DNA of 9,123 bases from an uncultured Actinomycetospora sp. (lineage in GTDB: Bacteria > Actinomycetota > Actinomycetes > Mycobacteriales > Pseudonocardiaceae), in assembly GCA_902805495.1 (NCBI GenBank), contig CADCTH010000162.1, positions 1 to 9,123 on the forward strand. The letters are read 5' to 3'. A program made the position numbers and the translations under genes. The stretch's first letter is position 1; the number at the start of each line of letters is the position of its first letter. Below the pieces are notes generated by a model. The model searched no databases, was not told where the DNA came from, and saw only the letters and a program-made list of their open reading frames with translations. Shown piece by piece: positions 1 through 6,117 of this stretch.

Positions 1-964
1 ACGCGCCGCGCGCCGCGGCGTCGATGCCGCGACGCCGTGCGGCGGGCCCGGCGAGCCGGACCGTCCCGTCGGCGCCGTCGCGGTAGGCGACGGCGTTGCG
101 CCCGGCGCGCTTGGCGACGTAGAGCAGCGAGTCGGCGGCGTCCAGACCCGGCGCGCCGGGGCGCGTGCCGTCGCCCAGGCACGCCACGCCCACGCTGACC
201 GTCACCCGCAGGTCGGCGGCGACCTCGTGCCACGGGTGGGCGTCGACCCGCGCCCGGGCCTCCTCGCACACCTGCACCGCCTCGGCGGCGGCGAGGCCGG
301 GCAGGACGAGCGCGAACTCCTCGCCGCCGTAGCGGGCGCAGAAGCCGTCCTCGGGCAGGTCCACGCTCATGACGTCGACCAGGCGCCGCAGCACCTCGTC
401 GCCCAGGACGTGCCCGTGGGTGTCGTTCACCGCCTTGAAGTGGTCGACGTCGGCGAGGGCGACGCACACCGGCGCCGCGGACGCCGACCCGTCGCCACGC
501 AGCGTGCTGAGCCGCTCGTCGAGGTAGCGCCGGTTCCAGGTCGCGGTGACGCTGTCGCGACGGCTCTGCTCGCGCGCCTCGGCCCGCTCGCGCCGGAGAC
601 GATCGACCTCGAGGCGTAACTGATCGGGCACGTCGGCCGGGAACGTCCGCTCGTCACGGACGAGCGACACCGCGGCCTTGAGGTGCTGGTACGCACGCCG
701 CCAGTCGCCGCGGTCGGCGAGGACCTCGGCGGCCGCCTCGTGGGCGTGGGCCTGGTCGGCGCGGCCGTCGGGGGTGGGCGCACCGGCGACCACGGCGTCG
801 AGGCCGACGATCGGCGAGGTGGGGAAACCGCAGGTGACGGACGTCTCGGGTGACGGGGGCACGACGACCGGCGCCTCGGTGCCGCCGTCGGGCAGCGGTT
901 CCGCGGTCGTCACCGCCGCGTCCCCGCGCCCGTGGCGCAGCCCGGCCAGCCGCACGCACACCAC
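1..964 (-). CDS. GGDEF-domain diguanylate cyclase (3' end beyond window)
   Basis: Probable diguanylate cyclase that makes cyclic di-GMP from two GTP. At least 321 residues are visible and the frame is still open at the left edge. Residues about 50-136 form a charged helical region (HEAAAEVLADRGDWRRAYQH, then an Arg/Glu-rich stretch likely to be a coiled-coil linker). The catalytic domain starts near residue 137 (DSVTATWNRRYLDERL) and has DVDHFKAVNDTHGHVLGDEVL, the GGEEF active-site motif at 213-217, and the C-terminal VTVSVGVA and LYVAKRAGRN motifs. The nucleotide- and metal-binding residues look intact, so it should be active. The RxxD inhibitory site expected five residues before GGEEF is absent (PEDG instead). 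No signal peptide or membrane segment is seen, so it is probably cytosolic. The start is uncertain: GTG at 964 has GGAGG 10 nt upstream; in-frame GTGs at 955 and 1021 are alternatives. GGDEF assignment is secure; the exact input signal is unknown. Confidence 0.92.
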   Translation of the reverse strand, partial: MVCVRLAGLRHGRGDAAVTTAEPLPDGGTEAPVVVPPSPETSVTCGFPTSPIVGLDAVVAGAPTPDGRADQAHAHEAAAEVLADRGDWRRAYQHLKAAVSLVRDERTFPADVPDQLRLEVDRLRRERAEAREQSRRDSVTATWNRRYLDERLSTLRGDGSASAAPVCVALADVDHFKAVNDTHGHVLGDEVLRRLVDVMSVDLPEDGFCARYGGEEFALVLPGLAAAEAVQVCEEARARVDAHPWHEVAADLRVTVSVGVACLGDGTRPGAPGLDAADSLLYVAKRAGRNAVAYRDGADGTVRLAGPAARRRGIDAAARGA

Positions 965-1150
965 CTCCGTCCTGCCTCCAGTGTCGCTCTCGATCTCCCC
1001 GGTGTAACGGTCATTCGCCACCTCGCCGACAACTTCGCTCGTCCGGCGGAGGTGACGCTGCGTAGATGTACGACATTTCGACCCGTTCGGCCCACCTTGA
1101 GTCGCCCGCGACGGTGGTCCTGCGGCGGGGAGGCATCGCCCGCGGTGACG

Positions 1151-1169
1151 GGACCCGGAGATCCGGTCC
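1151..1169 (-). terminator. Possible hairpin terminator after the dihydrouridine synthase gene
   Basis: GGACCCGG-AGAT-CCGGTCC forms a 7-bp stem with one bulged C and a 4-nt loop, about 22 nt beyond the stop codon at 1191. There is no T-run after it on the minus strand, so it would be a U-less actinobacterial-type terminator at best. It would separate this operon from the GGDEF gene. Confidence 0.3.
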
Positions 1170-1190
1170 GGCGAGTACGAAGGGTAGCGG

Positions 1191-2330
1191 TCAGCCGCCG
1201 GAGTGCATGACGTCCGCGCCGGCGGGCACGGTGTCGTCCTCCGGGTCGTCCAGCCAGCCCTCGGGCAGCGTCACGTGACCCGGCGAGCCCTGGCGCCCGC
1301 GGGGGCCGTCGGCGTCGGCGGGGAACGGCAGGTCACCGTCGAGCTGGGCGAGCAGCTCGTCGAGGCGCTCGAGGCCGTCGATCATCCCGAGCTCGCGGCG
1401 CAGCTCCGAACCGACCGCGAAGCCGTGGAGGTACCAGGACATGTGCTTGCGCGCGTCGCGGACGCCCTTGCGCTCGCCGTGGTGCGCGATGAGCAGCTCC
1501 ACGTGGCGGCGCATCACGGCGGCGACCTCGCCGAGCGTGGGCGGCGTCGGGATCGGGCGGCCCGCGAGCGCGGCCTCCAGCTCGCCGAACAGCCAGGGCC
1601 GTCCCAGGCACCCACGCCCGACGACGACGCCGTCGCAGCCGGTCTTCTCCATCATCGCGACGGCGTCCGCCGCGGCGAAGATGTCGCCGTTGCCGAGCAC
1701 CGGCACGTCGGCGGGCACCGCGGCGCGCAGCTCGGCGATGCGGTCCCAGTCGGCGTGCCCGGAGTAGCGCTGGGCCGCGGTGCGGGCGTGCAGCGCCACC
1801 GCCGCCGCGCCCTCGGCGGCCGCGATCCGCCCGGCGTCGAGGAACGTCACGTGGTCGTCGTCGATGCCGACGCGCATCTTCACCGTCAGCGGCAGCTGCC
1901 TGCCGCCGCTGCCCCGCCCGGCGGCGGTGACGGCGGCGCGCACGATCGACGCGAAGAGCCGCCGCTTGTACGGCAGCGCCGCGCCCCCGCCCCGGCGCGT
2001 CACCTTGGGGACCGGGCAGCCGAAGTTGAGGTCGACGTGGTCGGCGAGGTCCTCGTCGACGATGCGGTCCACCGCGCGCCCGATCGTCACCGGGTCGACG
2101 CCGTAGAGCTGCATCGAGCGCGGCGTCTCGTCCGCGTCGAACGCGATCATCTCGGCGGTCCCCGGGTGCTTCTCCACCAGCGCCCGCGCCGTGATCATCT
2201 CGCAGACGTAGAGCCCCGCGCCCTGCTCGCGGCAGAGGCGACGGAACGCGACGTTGGTGATGCCGGCCATCGGCGCGAGCACGACCGGCGTCGGCAGCTC
2301 GAGGGGACCGATGCGCAGCACGCTCTCCAC
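1191..2330 (-). CDS. dusB: tRNA-dihydrouridine synthase, DusB/NifR3 family
   Basis: Flavin-dependent enzyme that reduces specific uridines in the D-loop of tRNA to dihydrouridine with NAD(P)H. The 379-residue protein has the family landmarks in order: LAPMAGITN (18-26) at the FMN site, LNFGCPVPKV (101-110) with catalytic Cys105, TVKMRVG (149-155) with the FMN/substrate Lys151, HARTAAQRYSG from His181, GNGDI (213-217) and GRGCLGRPW (238-246) for phosphate binding. The C-terminal helical tRNA-binding domain is followed by an acidic Pro/Gly-rich tail of about 45 residues. Length is normal for an actinobacterial DusB. The start is GTG at 2330, giving the usual N-terminus just ahead of LRIGPLELPTPVVLAPMAG; a purine-rich GGGAG lies very close to it. 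It begins 10 nt after the stop of the upstream MBL/Rieske gene, so the two are almost surely co-transcribed and perhaps translationally coupled. Exact tRNA target position is inferred from the family only. Confidence 0.95.
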   Translation of the reverse strand: MESVLRIGPLELPTPVVLAPMAGITNVAFRRLCREQGAGLYVCEMITARALVEKHPGTAEMIAFDADETPRSMQLYGVDPVTIGRAVDRIVDEDLADHVDLNFGCPVPKVTRRGGGAALPYKRRLFASIVRAAVTAAGRGSGGRQLPLTVKMRVGIDDDHVTFLDAGRIAAAEGAAAVALHARTAAQRYSGHADWDRIAELRAAVPADVPVLGNGDIFAAADAVAMMEKTGCDGVVVGRGCLGRPWLFGELEAALAGRPIPTPPTLGEVAAVMRRHVELLIAHHGERKGVRDARKHMSWYLHGFAVGSELRRELGMIDGLERLDELLAQLDGDLPFPADADGPRGRQGSPGHVTLPEGWLDDPEDDTVPAGADVMHSGG

Positions 2331-2340
2331 TCTCCCAGCT

Positions 2341-3939
2341 TCAGTCGTTCAGCTTCTGGGCCCGGATCTCGTGGCCCGCGGACGTCAGGCACCGACCGGT
2401 CCGGAGGTTGAACTTCCAGTTGTGGAGCGTGCAGGTGAGCACCTCGCCGTCGACGGCGCCGAACTTCGACAGGTCGGCCGACAGGTGCGGGCAGCGGGCC
2501 TGCACCGCCCAGCCGTCGAGCTCGATGTCGCGGCCGTCGTCGTTCTGCGCGTCGTACCAGTTCTCGACGTAGTCCATCCGCTCCTCGGACAGACACTTGA
2601 AGAACGTGTAGAGGTACTCGTTGTACTGGCCGACCCGACTCGCGGTGAAGCGCACCGACAGGAACAGCGAGTTCGACCAGTCGACCTCACGGGTGGCGAT
2701 GTTGGTCTGCACCAGCGTCGCCGGGACGCCCCACCGGTAGCGCGCCTGCTCGCCGCCGTAGAGCCGGATCTCGCGGGCCGCGAAGTCGAACGCCAGCGAC
2801 AGCGTGCCGTCCTCGTCGACGCCCGGGGTGTCGGCCGGCATGCCGTGCAGGTCCATGCGGACCGCGCCGCCGATGCCGTCGCACATGTGGTCGGCGCGCT
2901 TCATCAGCGGCTCGATCCACTCCTTGAGCTGGCGCAGGATGTCGGGCTGCGGCGCCGACCACCGCGCCTTCTGCGCCTCGATAGCCGGCCGGGCGCGCTC
3001 GGCGAAGTCGCGCAGGTAGCGCTCCTTGTCGAGGAAGATCGTCTCGATCTCGGCGTCGGGGATCGGGTGCGTCAGCCCGGAGACCGTGCCGTGGCCGATC
3101 TCGGCGGTCGTGCCCGGCAGGAGCAGGTGGCCCTGCTGGTCGGATCCGGCGGAGTGGCCGAGCTCGCGCATCCGCCCGAGGAACTCCCACTGGTCGGTGA
3201 AGATCGACTCGCCCTCGACGCCCTCGTAGCCCAGGGAGTTCCACTTGAAGAGCTCGTCGTCGAGGAAACAGGGGGGGCCCGCGGTCGGGAAGACGTGCGG
3301 GGCGCCCACCTCGCGGATGTAGCGCATCGCCCGGTCCTCCTGGCCGACGCGCTTGCGGCGGGCGAACTCGCGCTTCGCGGCCTTCGGGAGGTCGTAGACC
3401 ATCGGCCACCAGATGGCGCCGGAGAACTGCGTGAAGTGGGCGTCGTAGGCGCCGAACTCCAGCAGGTGCGGGATGTCCAGCGGGTGCGCGTCGTTCTGGT
3501 TGACGACGCGCGCGGTGCCGTCGTCCAGCGAGATCGCCGAGTCGCCGATCGGCCCGTCGCCCGGACCCTTCAACGACGTGATCATGAAGCGCAGGCCGCC
3601 GTCCAGCTCCTGCGGCACCCCGGACTCGGTGCGCACGAAGTGCCGGAACCCCAGCTCGCGCAGCTCGTCCTCGAGCTCGTCGGTGGGGTAGTCCGGCAGC
3701 AGGACGCGCGCCTGTTTCGAGACGTGCTTCGCCAGGTGCTCCGCGTCGAAGTGGTCGCGGTGCAGGTGCGACACGTAGAGGTAGTCGCAGTCGCCGAGGG
3801 CGTCCCAGTCCAGCCCGGTGTTGTCCGGGAACGGCACCCACGACGCGAAGAACGTGGGGTTCACCCACGGGTCGCACAGCACGCTCCCGCCGGTCGTCTC
3901 GAACCGCATCCCCGCGTGCCCGACTCCGGTCACCCGCAC
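2341..3939 (-). CDS. MBL-fold metallohydrolase fused to a C-terminal Rieske [2Fe-2S] domain
   Basis: A 532-residue two-domain protein. The N-terminal half is a metallo-beta-lactamase-fold domain of the UlaG-like type, with the metal-binding motif HLHRDHFD at 58-65 (HxHxDH complete). The C-terminus is a Rieske domain: CPH at 483-485 and CTLH at 503-506, spaced as in the canonical CxH-x17-CxxH cluster site, followed by HNWKFNLRTGRC. No signal peptide or membrane helix is visible, so it is likely cytosolic. The combination recalls CMP-N-acetylneuraminate hydroxylase, but there the Rieske domain is N-terminal; here the order is reversed and no sialic-acid genes are near. Function is therefore unknown, probably a redox or hydrolytic enzyme fed by an electron donor. 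The start is GTG at 3939 with GGAGG ending 10 nt upstream. It is the first gene of an operon with dusB and is divergent from the PHP gene. Confidence 0.9.
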   Translation of the reverse strand: MRVTGVGHAGMRFETTGGSVLCDPWVNPTFFASWVPFPDNTGLDWDALGDCDYLYVSHLHRDHFDAEHLAKHVSKQARVLLPDYPTDELEDELRELGFRHFVRTESGVPQELDGGLRFMITSLKGPGDGPIGDSAISLDDGTARVVNQNDAHPLDIPHLLEFGAYDAHFTQFSGAIWWPMVYDLPKAAKREFARRKRVGQEDRAMRYIREVGAPHVFPTAGPPCFLDDELFKWNSLGYEGVEGESIFTDQWEFLGRMRELGHSAGSDQQGHLLLPGTTAEIGHGTVSGLTHPIPDAEIETIFLDKERYLRDFAERARPAIEAQKARWSAPQPDILRQLKEWIEPLMKRADHMCDGIGGAVRMDLHGMPADTPGVDEDGTLSLAFDFAAREIRLYGGEQARYRWGVPATLVQTNIATREVDWSNSLFLSVRFTASRVGQYNEYLYTFFKCLSEERMDYVENWYDAQNDDGRDIELDGWAVQARCPHLSADLSKFGAVDGEVLTCTLHNWKFNLRTGRCLTSAGHEIRAQKLND

Positions 3940-4027
3940 GAGCAGACCACCTCCATCACAGTGCTCGCCGTCGATTGTCCGTCGTGGTGTGGCCCACGGC
4001 CGCCTCGGGTGGGGTATCCCTGACCAC
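3940..4027. promoter_or_regulatory. Divergent spacer between MBL/Rieske and PHP genes
   Basis: This 88-bp spacer must hold both promoters. For the minus-strand gene, GGAGG (3950-3954) is a clear ribosome binding site. For the plus-strand gene there is no good ribosome binding site; instead TATCCC at 4015-4020 lies 7 nt before the GTG at 4028. This position suits a -10 element of a leaderless transcript, but the last base does not match TANNNT, so this is weak. I see no convincing -35 element or operator. Confidence 0.4.
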
Positions 4028-5062
4028 GTGACCGTGCTCCCCGTCGACGGTGACCCGATCGCCGCACTGCGTGCCGTGGCCTTCTACCTCGAGCGTGAGC
4101 GCGCCGAGACCTATCGGGTGAAGGCCTACCGCTCGGCCGCCGAGCGCCTGGCCGAGCTGGACCCCGACGAGGTCGCGACCCGCGCGCGCGCCGGCACGCT
4201 GACCGACCTCAAGGGCGTCGGGAAGAAGACGGCGGCGGTGGTGACCGAGGTCCTCGACGGTGGCACGTCGGCCACGCTCGCCGACCTGGAGAGCCGCCAC
4301 ACCGAGCCCGTCGCGGGCGGGACGGGGATTCGCGCCGCCCTGCGCGGTGACTGCCACACCCACTCCACCTGGTCCGACGGCGGCAGTGACATCCTCGAGA
4401 TGGCCCGCACCGCCCGCGACCTCGGGCACGAGTGGATGGTGCTCACCGACCACTCCGAGAACCTGACCGTCGCCAACGGCCTCACGCCCGAGCGCCGGCG
4501 CCGGCAGTTCGACGCCATCGCCGCGGTGAACGAGGAGCTGGCGCCGTTCCGCCTGCTGCGCGGCATCGAGGTGGACATCCTCGAGGACGGCGACATCGAC
4601 GCCCCCGACGACCTGCTCGAGGCGCTCGACCTCGTCGTCGCCAGCGTGCACTCCAAGCTGCGGGCGCCCAGCGACCTGATGACCGCGCGCATGGTCGCCG
4701 GTGTCTCGCACCCGCTGGTCGACGTGCTCGGGCACTGCACGGGCCGGCTCGTCACGGGCGGGCGCGGCACCCGCCCGCCCTCGACGTTCGACGCCGAGGC
4801 GGTGTTCGACGCCTGCGTCGAGAACGGGGTGGCCGTCGAGATCAACTCGCGGCCCGAGCGCCTCGACCCCCCGCGACCGCTGCTGCGCCAGGCCCTGGCC
4901 GCCGGCTGCGATTTCGTCGTCGACACCGACGCCCACGCGCCGGGCCAGCTCGACTGGCAGCACCTCGGCTGCGAGCGCGCCGAGGAGTGCGAGGTGCCGG
5001 TGGAGCGGATCGTCAACACCCGCGCCGCCGACGACCTCGCCGCCTGGCGCACGCGCGGCTGA
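4028..5062 (+). CDS. PHP-domain metallohydrolase with N-terminal helix-hairpin-helix region
   Basis: A 344-residue member of the actinobacterial PHP family related to the C-terminal phosphoesterase domain of bacterial family X DNA polymerases. Residues 1-90 match the helical DNA-binding segment of that family (ALRAVAFYLERERAETYRVK, then the HhH motif LKGVGKKTAAVVTEVL at 61-76). The PHP domain follows: GDCHTHSTWSDGG with His110 and His112, LTDHSEN with Asp141-His142, GIEVDIL, ASVHSKL, GHCTGR, EINSRPERLDPP and DTDAHAPGQ. All expected metal ligands look present, so it probably hydrolyses a phosphoester (phosphatase or nuclease type). No polymerase palm domain is present between the two regions. 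GTG at 4028 is chosen because homology-like sequence begins there; upstream in-frame codons back to 3818 overlap the divergent gene. No strong ribosome binding site is present, so leaderless translation is possible. The substrate cannot be read from the sequence. Confidence 0.88.
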   Translation: MTVLPVDGDPIAALRAVAFYLERERAETYRVKAYRSAAERLAELDPDEVATRARAGTLTDLKGVGKKTAAVVTEVLDGGTSATLADLESRHTEPVAGGTGIRAALRGDCHTHSTWSDGGSDILEMARTARDLGHEWMVLTDHSENLTVANGLTPERRRRQFDAIAAVNEELAPFRLLRGIEVDILEDGDIDAPDDLLEALDLVVASVHSKLRAPSDLMTARMVAGVSHPLVDVLGHCTGRLVTGGRGTRPPSTFDAEAVFDACVENGVAVEINSRPERLDPPRPLLRQALAAGCDFVVDTDAHAPGQLDWQHLGCERAEECEVPVERIVNTRAADDLAAWRTRG

Positions 5063-5851
5063 TCAGTCGGCGACCGCGACCTCGCCCGTCTCCAGCACCG
5101 ACTTCAGGTTCGACAGGATCGCCGGCCAGCCCTGGGAGACGCCTTCGCGCATCGCGCTGTCGGGCACGAAGTCGTCGTGGGTGACGGTCAGCTTCACGGC
5201 CCGCCCCGCCGGCTCGATGTCGAAGGTGACCTTCGAGCGCTTCTCCTGCTGCAGCTCGGCCAGGCGCTCGTCGCTCCAGCCGAACATCTCCTGCATCTCG
5301 GGCTGGTAGTTGTGCCAGGTGTACGACAGCCGGCGCGGCGGGTCGGCCTCGAGGACGTGCTGGTCCCAGTCGTGCGGCGCCTCGCCGCCCATCGACCAGA
5401 GGACCTTCGAGCCGACCGCCCAGTCCGACGTCGGCCCGCCGCCGTCGTAGTACCTCGCGATGAACGCCGGGTCGGTCAGCGCCTGCCAGAGCTTCTCCGG
5501 CGTCGTGCGGATGTAGGTGACGTAGACGAAGTCGTCGGACATGTCGGTCTCCTCGAGAGCCTGTCGGAGGTCGGCGAGGGTCTGCGCCCGCGCCCGGTCG
5601 TACCGCCGGATCCACCGGTCGGCGACGTCGTTGATCGGGGCGGCGTTGAGGTGGTGGTGCTTCTCGCGCCCGTGCCACGACGTGACGACGAGACCCGCGG
5701 CCTCGAGCACGCCGAGGTGCTTGGCGACGGCCTGGCGCGTCATCGCCAGCCCCTCGCCGAGTTCCCGCAGCGACTGACCGCCCCGGGCGTGCAGCGCGTC
5801 GAGCAGGGCCCGCCGACTGGGGTCGGCCAGCGCGCGGAACACGTCGTCCAT
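5063..5851 (-). CDS. ArsR-type winged-helix regulator fused to an SRPBCC (AHSA1-like) domain
   Basis: A 262-residue fusion. Residues 1-100 form an ArsR/SmtB-type winged helix (DDVFRALADPSRRALLDAL, recognition helix TRQAVAKHLGVLEAAGLV near 38-55, wing TSWHGREKHHHL). Residues about 108-255 form an SRPBCC/START-like domain of the AHSA1 group (VYVTYIRTTPEKLWQALTDP ... GGWPAILSNLKSVLETG-like end), a fold with a hydrophobic ligand pocket. The classic ArsR Cys metal site is absent, so the effector is more likely an organic ligand bound by the SRPBCC domain; that is inference. ATG at 5851 is preferred, with GGAG 5 nt upstream; a GTG at 5866 in the same frame has no such site. An internal ATG (residue 104) marks where free-standing AHSA1 proteins begin, but the frame is continuous. 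The promoter carries paired palindromes, suggesting autorepression. Its stop codon directly abuts that of the PHP gene. Confidence 0.88.
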   Translation of the reverse strand: MDDVFRALADPSRRALLDALHARGGQSLRELGEGLAMTRQAVAKHLGVLEAAGLVVTSWHGREKHHHLNAAPINDVADRWIRRYDRARAQTLADLRQALEETDMSDDFVYVTYIRTTPEKLWQALTDPAFIARYYDGGGPTSDWAVGSKVLWSMGGEAPHDWDQHVLEADPPRRLSYTWHNYQPEMQEMFGWSDERLAELQQEKRSKVTFDIEPAGRAVKLTVTHDDFVPDSAMREGVSQGWPAILSNLKSVLETGEVAVAD

Positions 5852-5868
5852 CACCGCTCCGATCACGC

Positions 5869-5910
5869 AACCATCTGGTTACCTGTTCGAAGATAGGGAA
5901 CCTTGAGGTT
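5869..5910. promoter_or_regulatory. Tandem palindromic operators for the ArsR-type regulator
   Basis: Two perfect 12-bp inverted repeats share the pattern AACCW-NN-WGGTT: AACCATCTGGTT at 5869-5880 and AACCTTGAGGTT at 5899-5910. Their centres are 30 bp apart, close to three helical turns, so two dimers would sit on one face of the DNA. The right copy lies inside the -35/-10 spacer of the regulator's own promoter and the left copy just downstream of its -10 box, the expected layout for autorepression. Confidence 0.65.
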
Positions 5911-5919
5911 GCTCGTCAA
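5890..5919 (-). promoter_or_regulatory. Sigma70-type promoter of the ArsR-SRPBCC gene
   Basis: Reading the minus strand, TTGACG (5919-5914) is followed after 18 nt by TATCTT (5895-5890). Transcription would start near 5883, leaving a leader of about 30 nt before the ATG at 5851. One operator-like palindrome fills the spacer. Confidence 0.65.
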
Positions 5920-5938
5920 GCGCTGTGACGGAAGCCGT

Positions 5939-5967
5939 TTGCGGGGTGATCGCCGCGCGCTTAGCGT
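5939..5967 (+). promoter_or_regulatory. Promoter of the putative structured RNA
   Basis: TTGCGG at 5939-5944, a 17-nt spacer, then TAGCGT (TANNNT type) at 5962-5967. Transcription would start near 5974. Its -35 box is only 19 bp from the -35 box of the oppositely directed regulator promoter, so the two promoters are back to back. Confidence 0.5.
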
Positions 5968-6001
5968 GGAGGTACACGGGAGAGGAGGTGGTCCAGCGTT
6001 G

Positions 6002-6037
6002 ATGAACGACAGGACTCGTGAGGTGTCCGTCAGCTAG
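6002..6037 (+). CDS. Candidate 11-codon mini-ORF in the structured RNA
   Basis: ATG at 6002 reads MNDRTREVSVS and stops at TAG (6035-6037). A near-perfect Shine-Dalgarno (GGAGG 5984-5988) is 13 nt before the ATG and 10 nt before an in-frame TTG at 5999. The peptide has no run of a single amino acid, so it does not look like a classical attenuation leader. After the TAG the same frame stays open to 6238, but those residues are Pro/Gly/Arg-rich and unconvincing. Confidence 0.3.
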   Translation: MNDRTREVSVS

Positions 6038-6117
6038 CTGTTCGAAGGCCGTGGAATGGCCGGTCCGCGGGCGGAGAGCCCGCGGCAGGGCGGCCAGCGA
6101 ATCCAGGCAGGACACCA

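Noticed and set aside
2341..3939. Naming the MBL-Rieske protein CMP-N-acetylneuraminate hydroxylase
   Set aside because: Domain order is reversed and no sialic-acid pathway genes are near, so only the shared domains can be claimed.
2254..4023. Very long plus-strand open frame opposite dusB and the MBL-Rieske gene
   Set aside because: It is the antisense shadow of two genes with clear family motifs; its translation is Val/Arg/Leu-rich low-complexity text typical of high-GC antisense frames.
3956..4963. Long minus-strand open frame opposite the PHP gene
   Set aside because: Antisense shadow; the PHP motifs on the plus strand are unmistakable and this frame has none.
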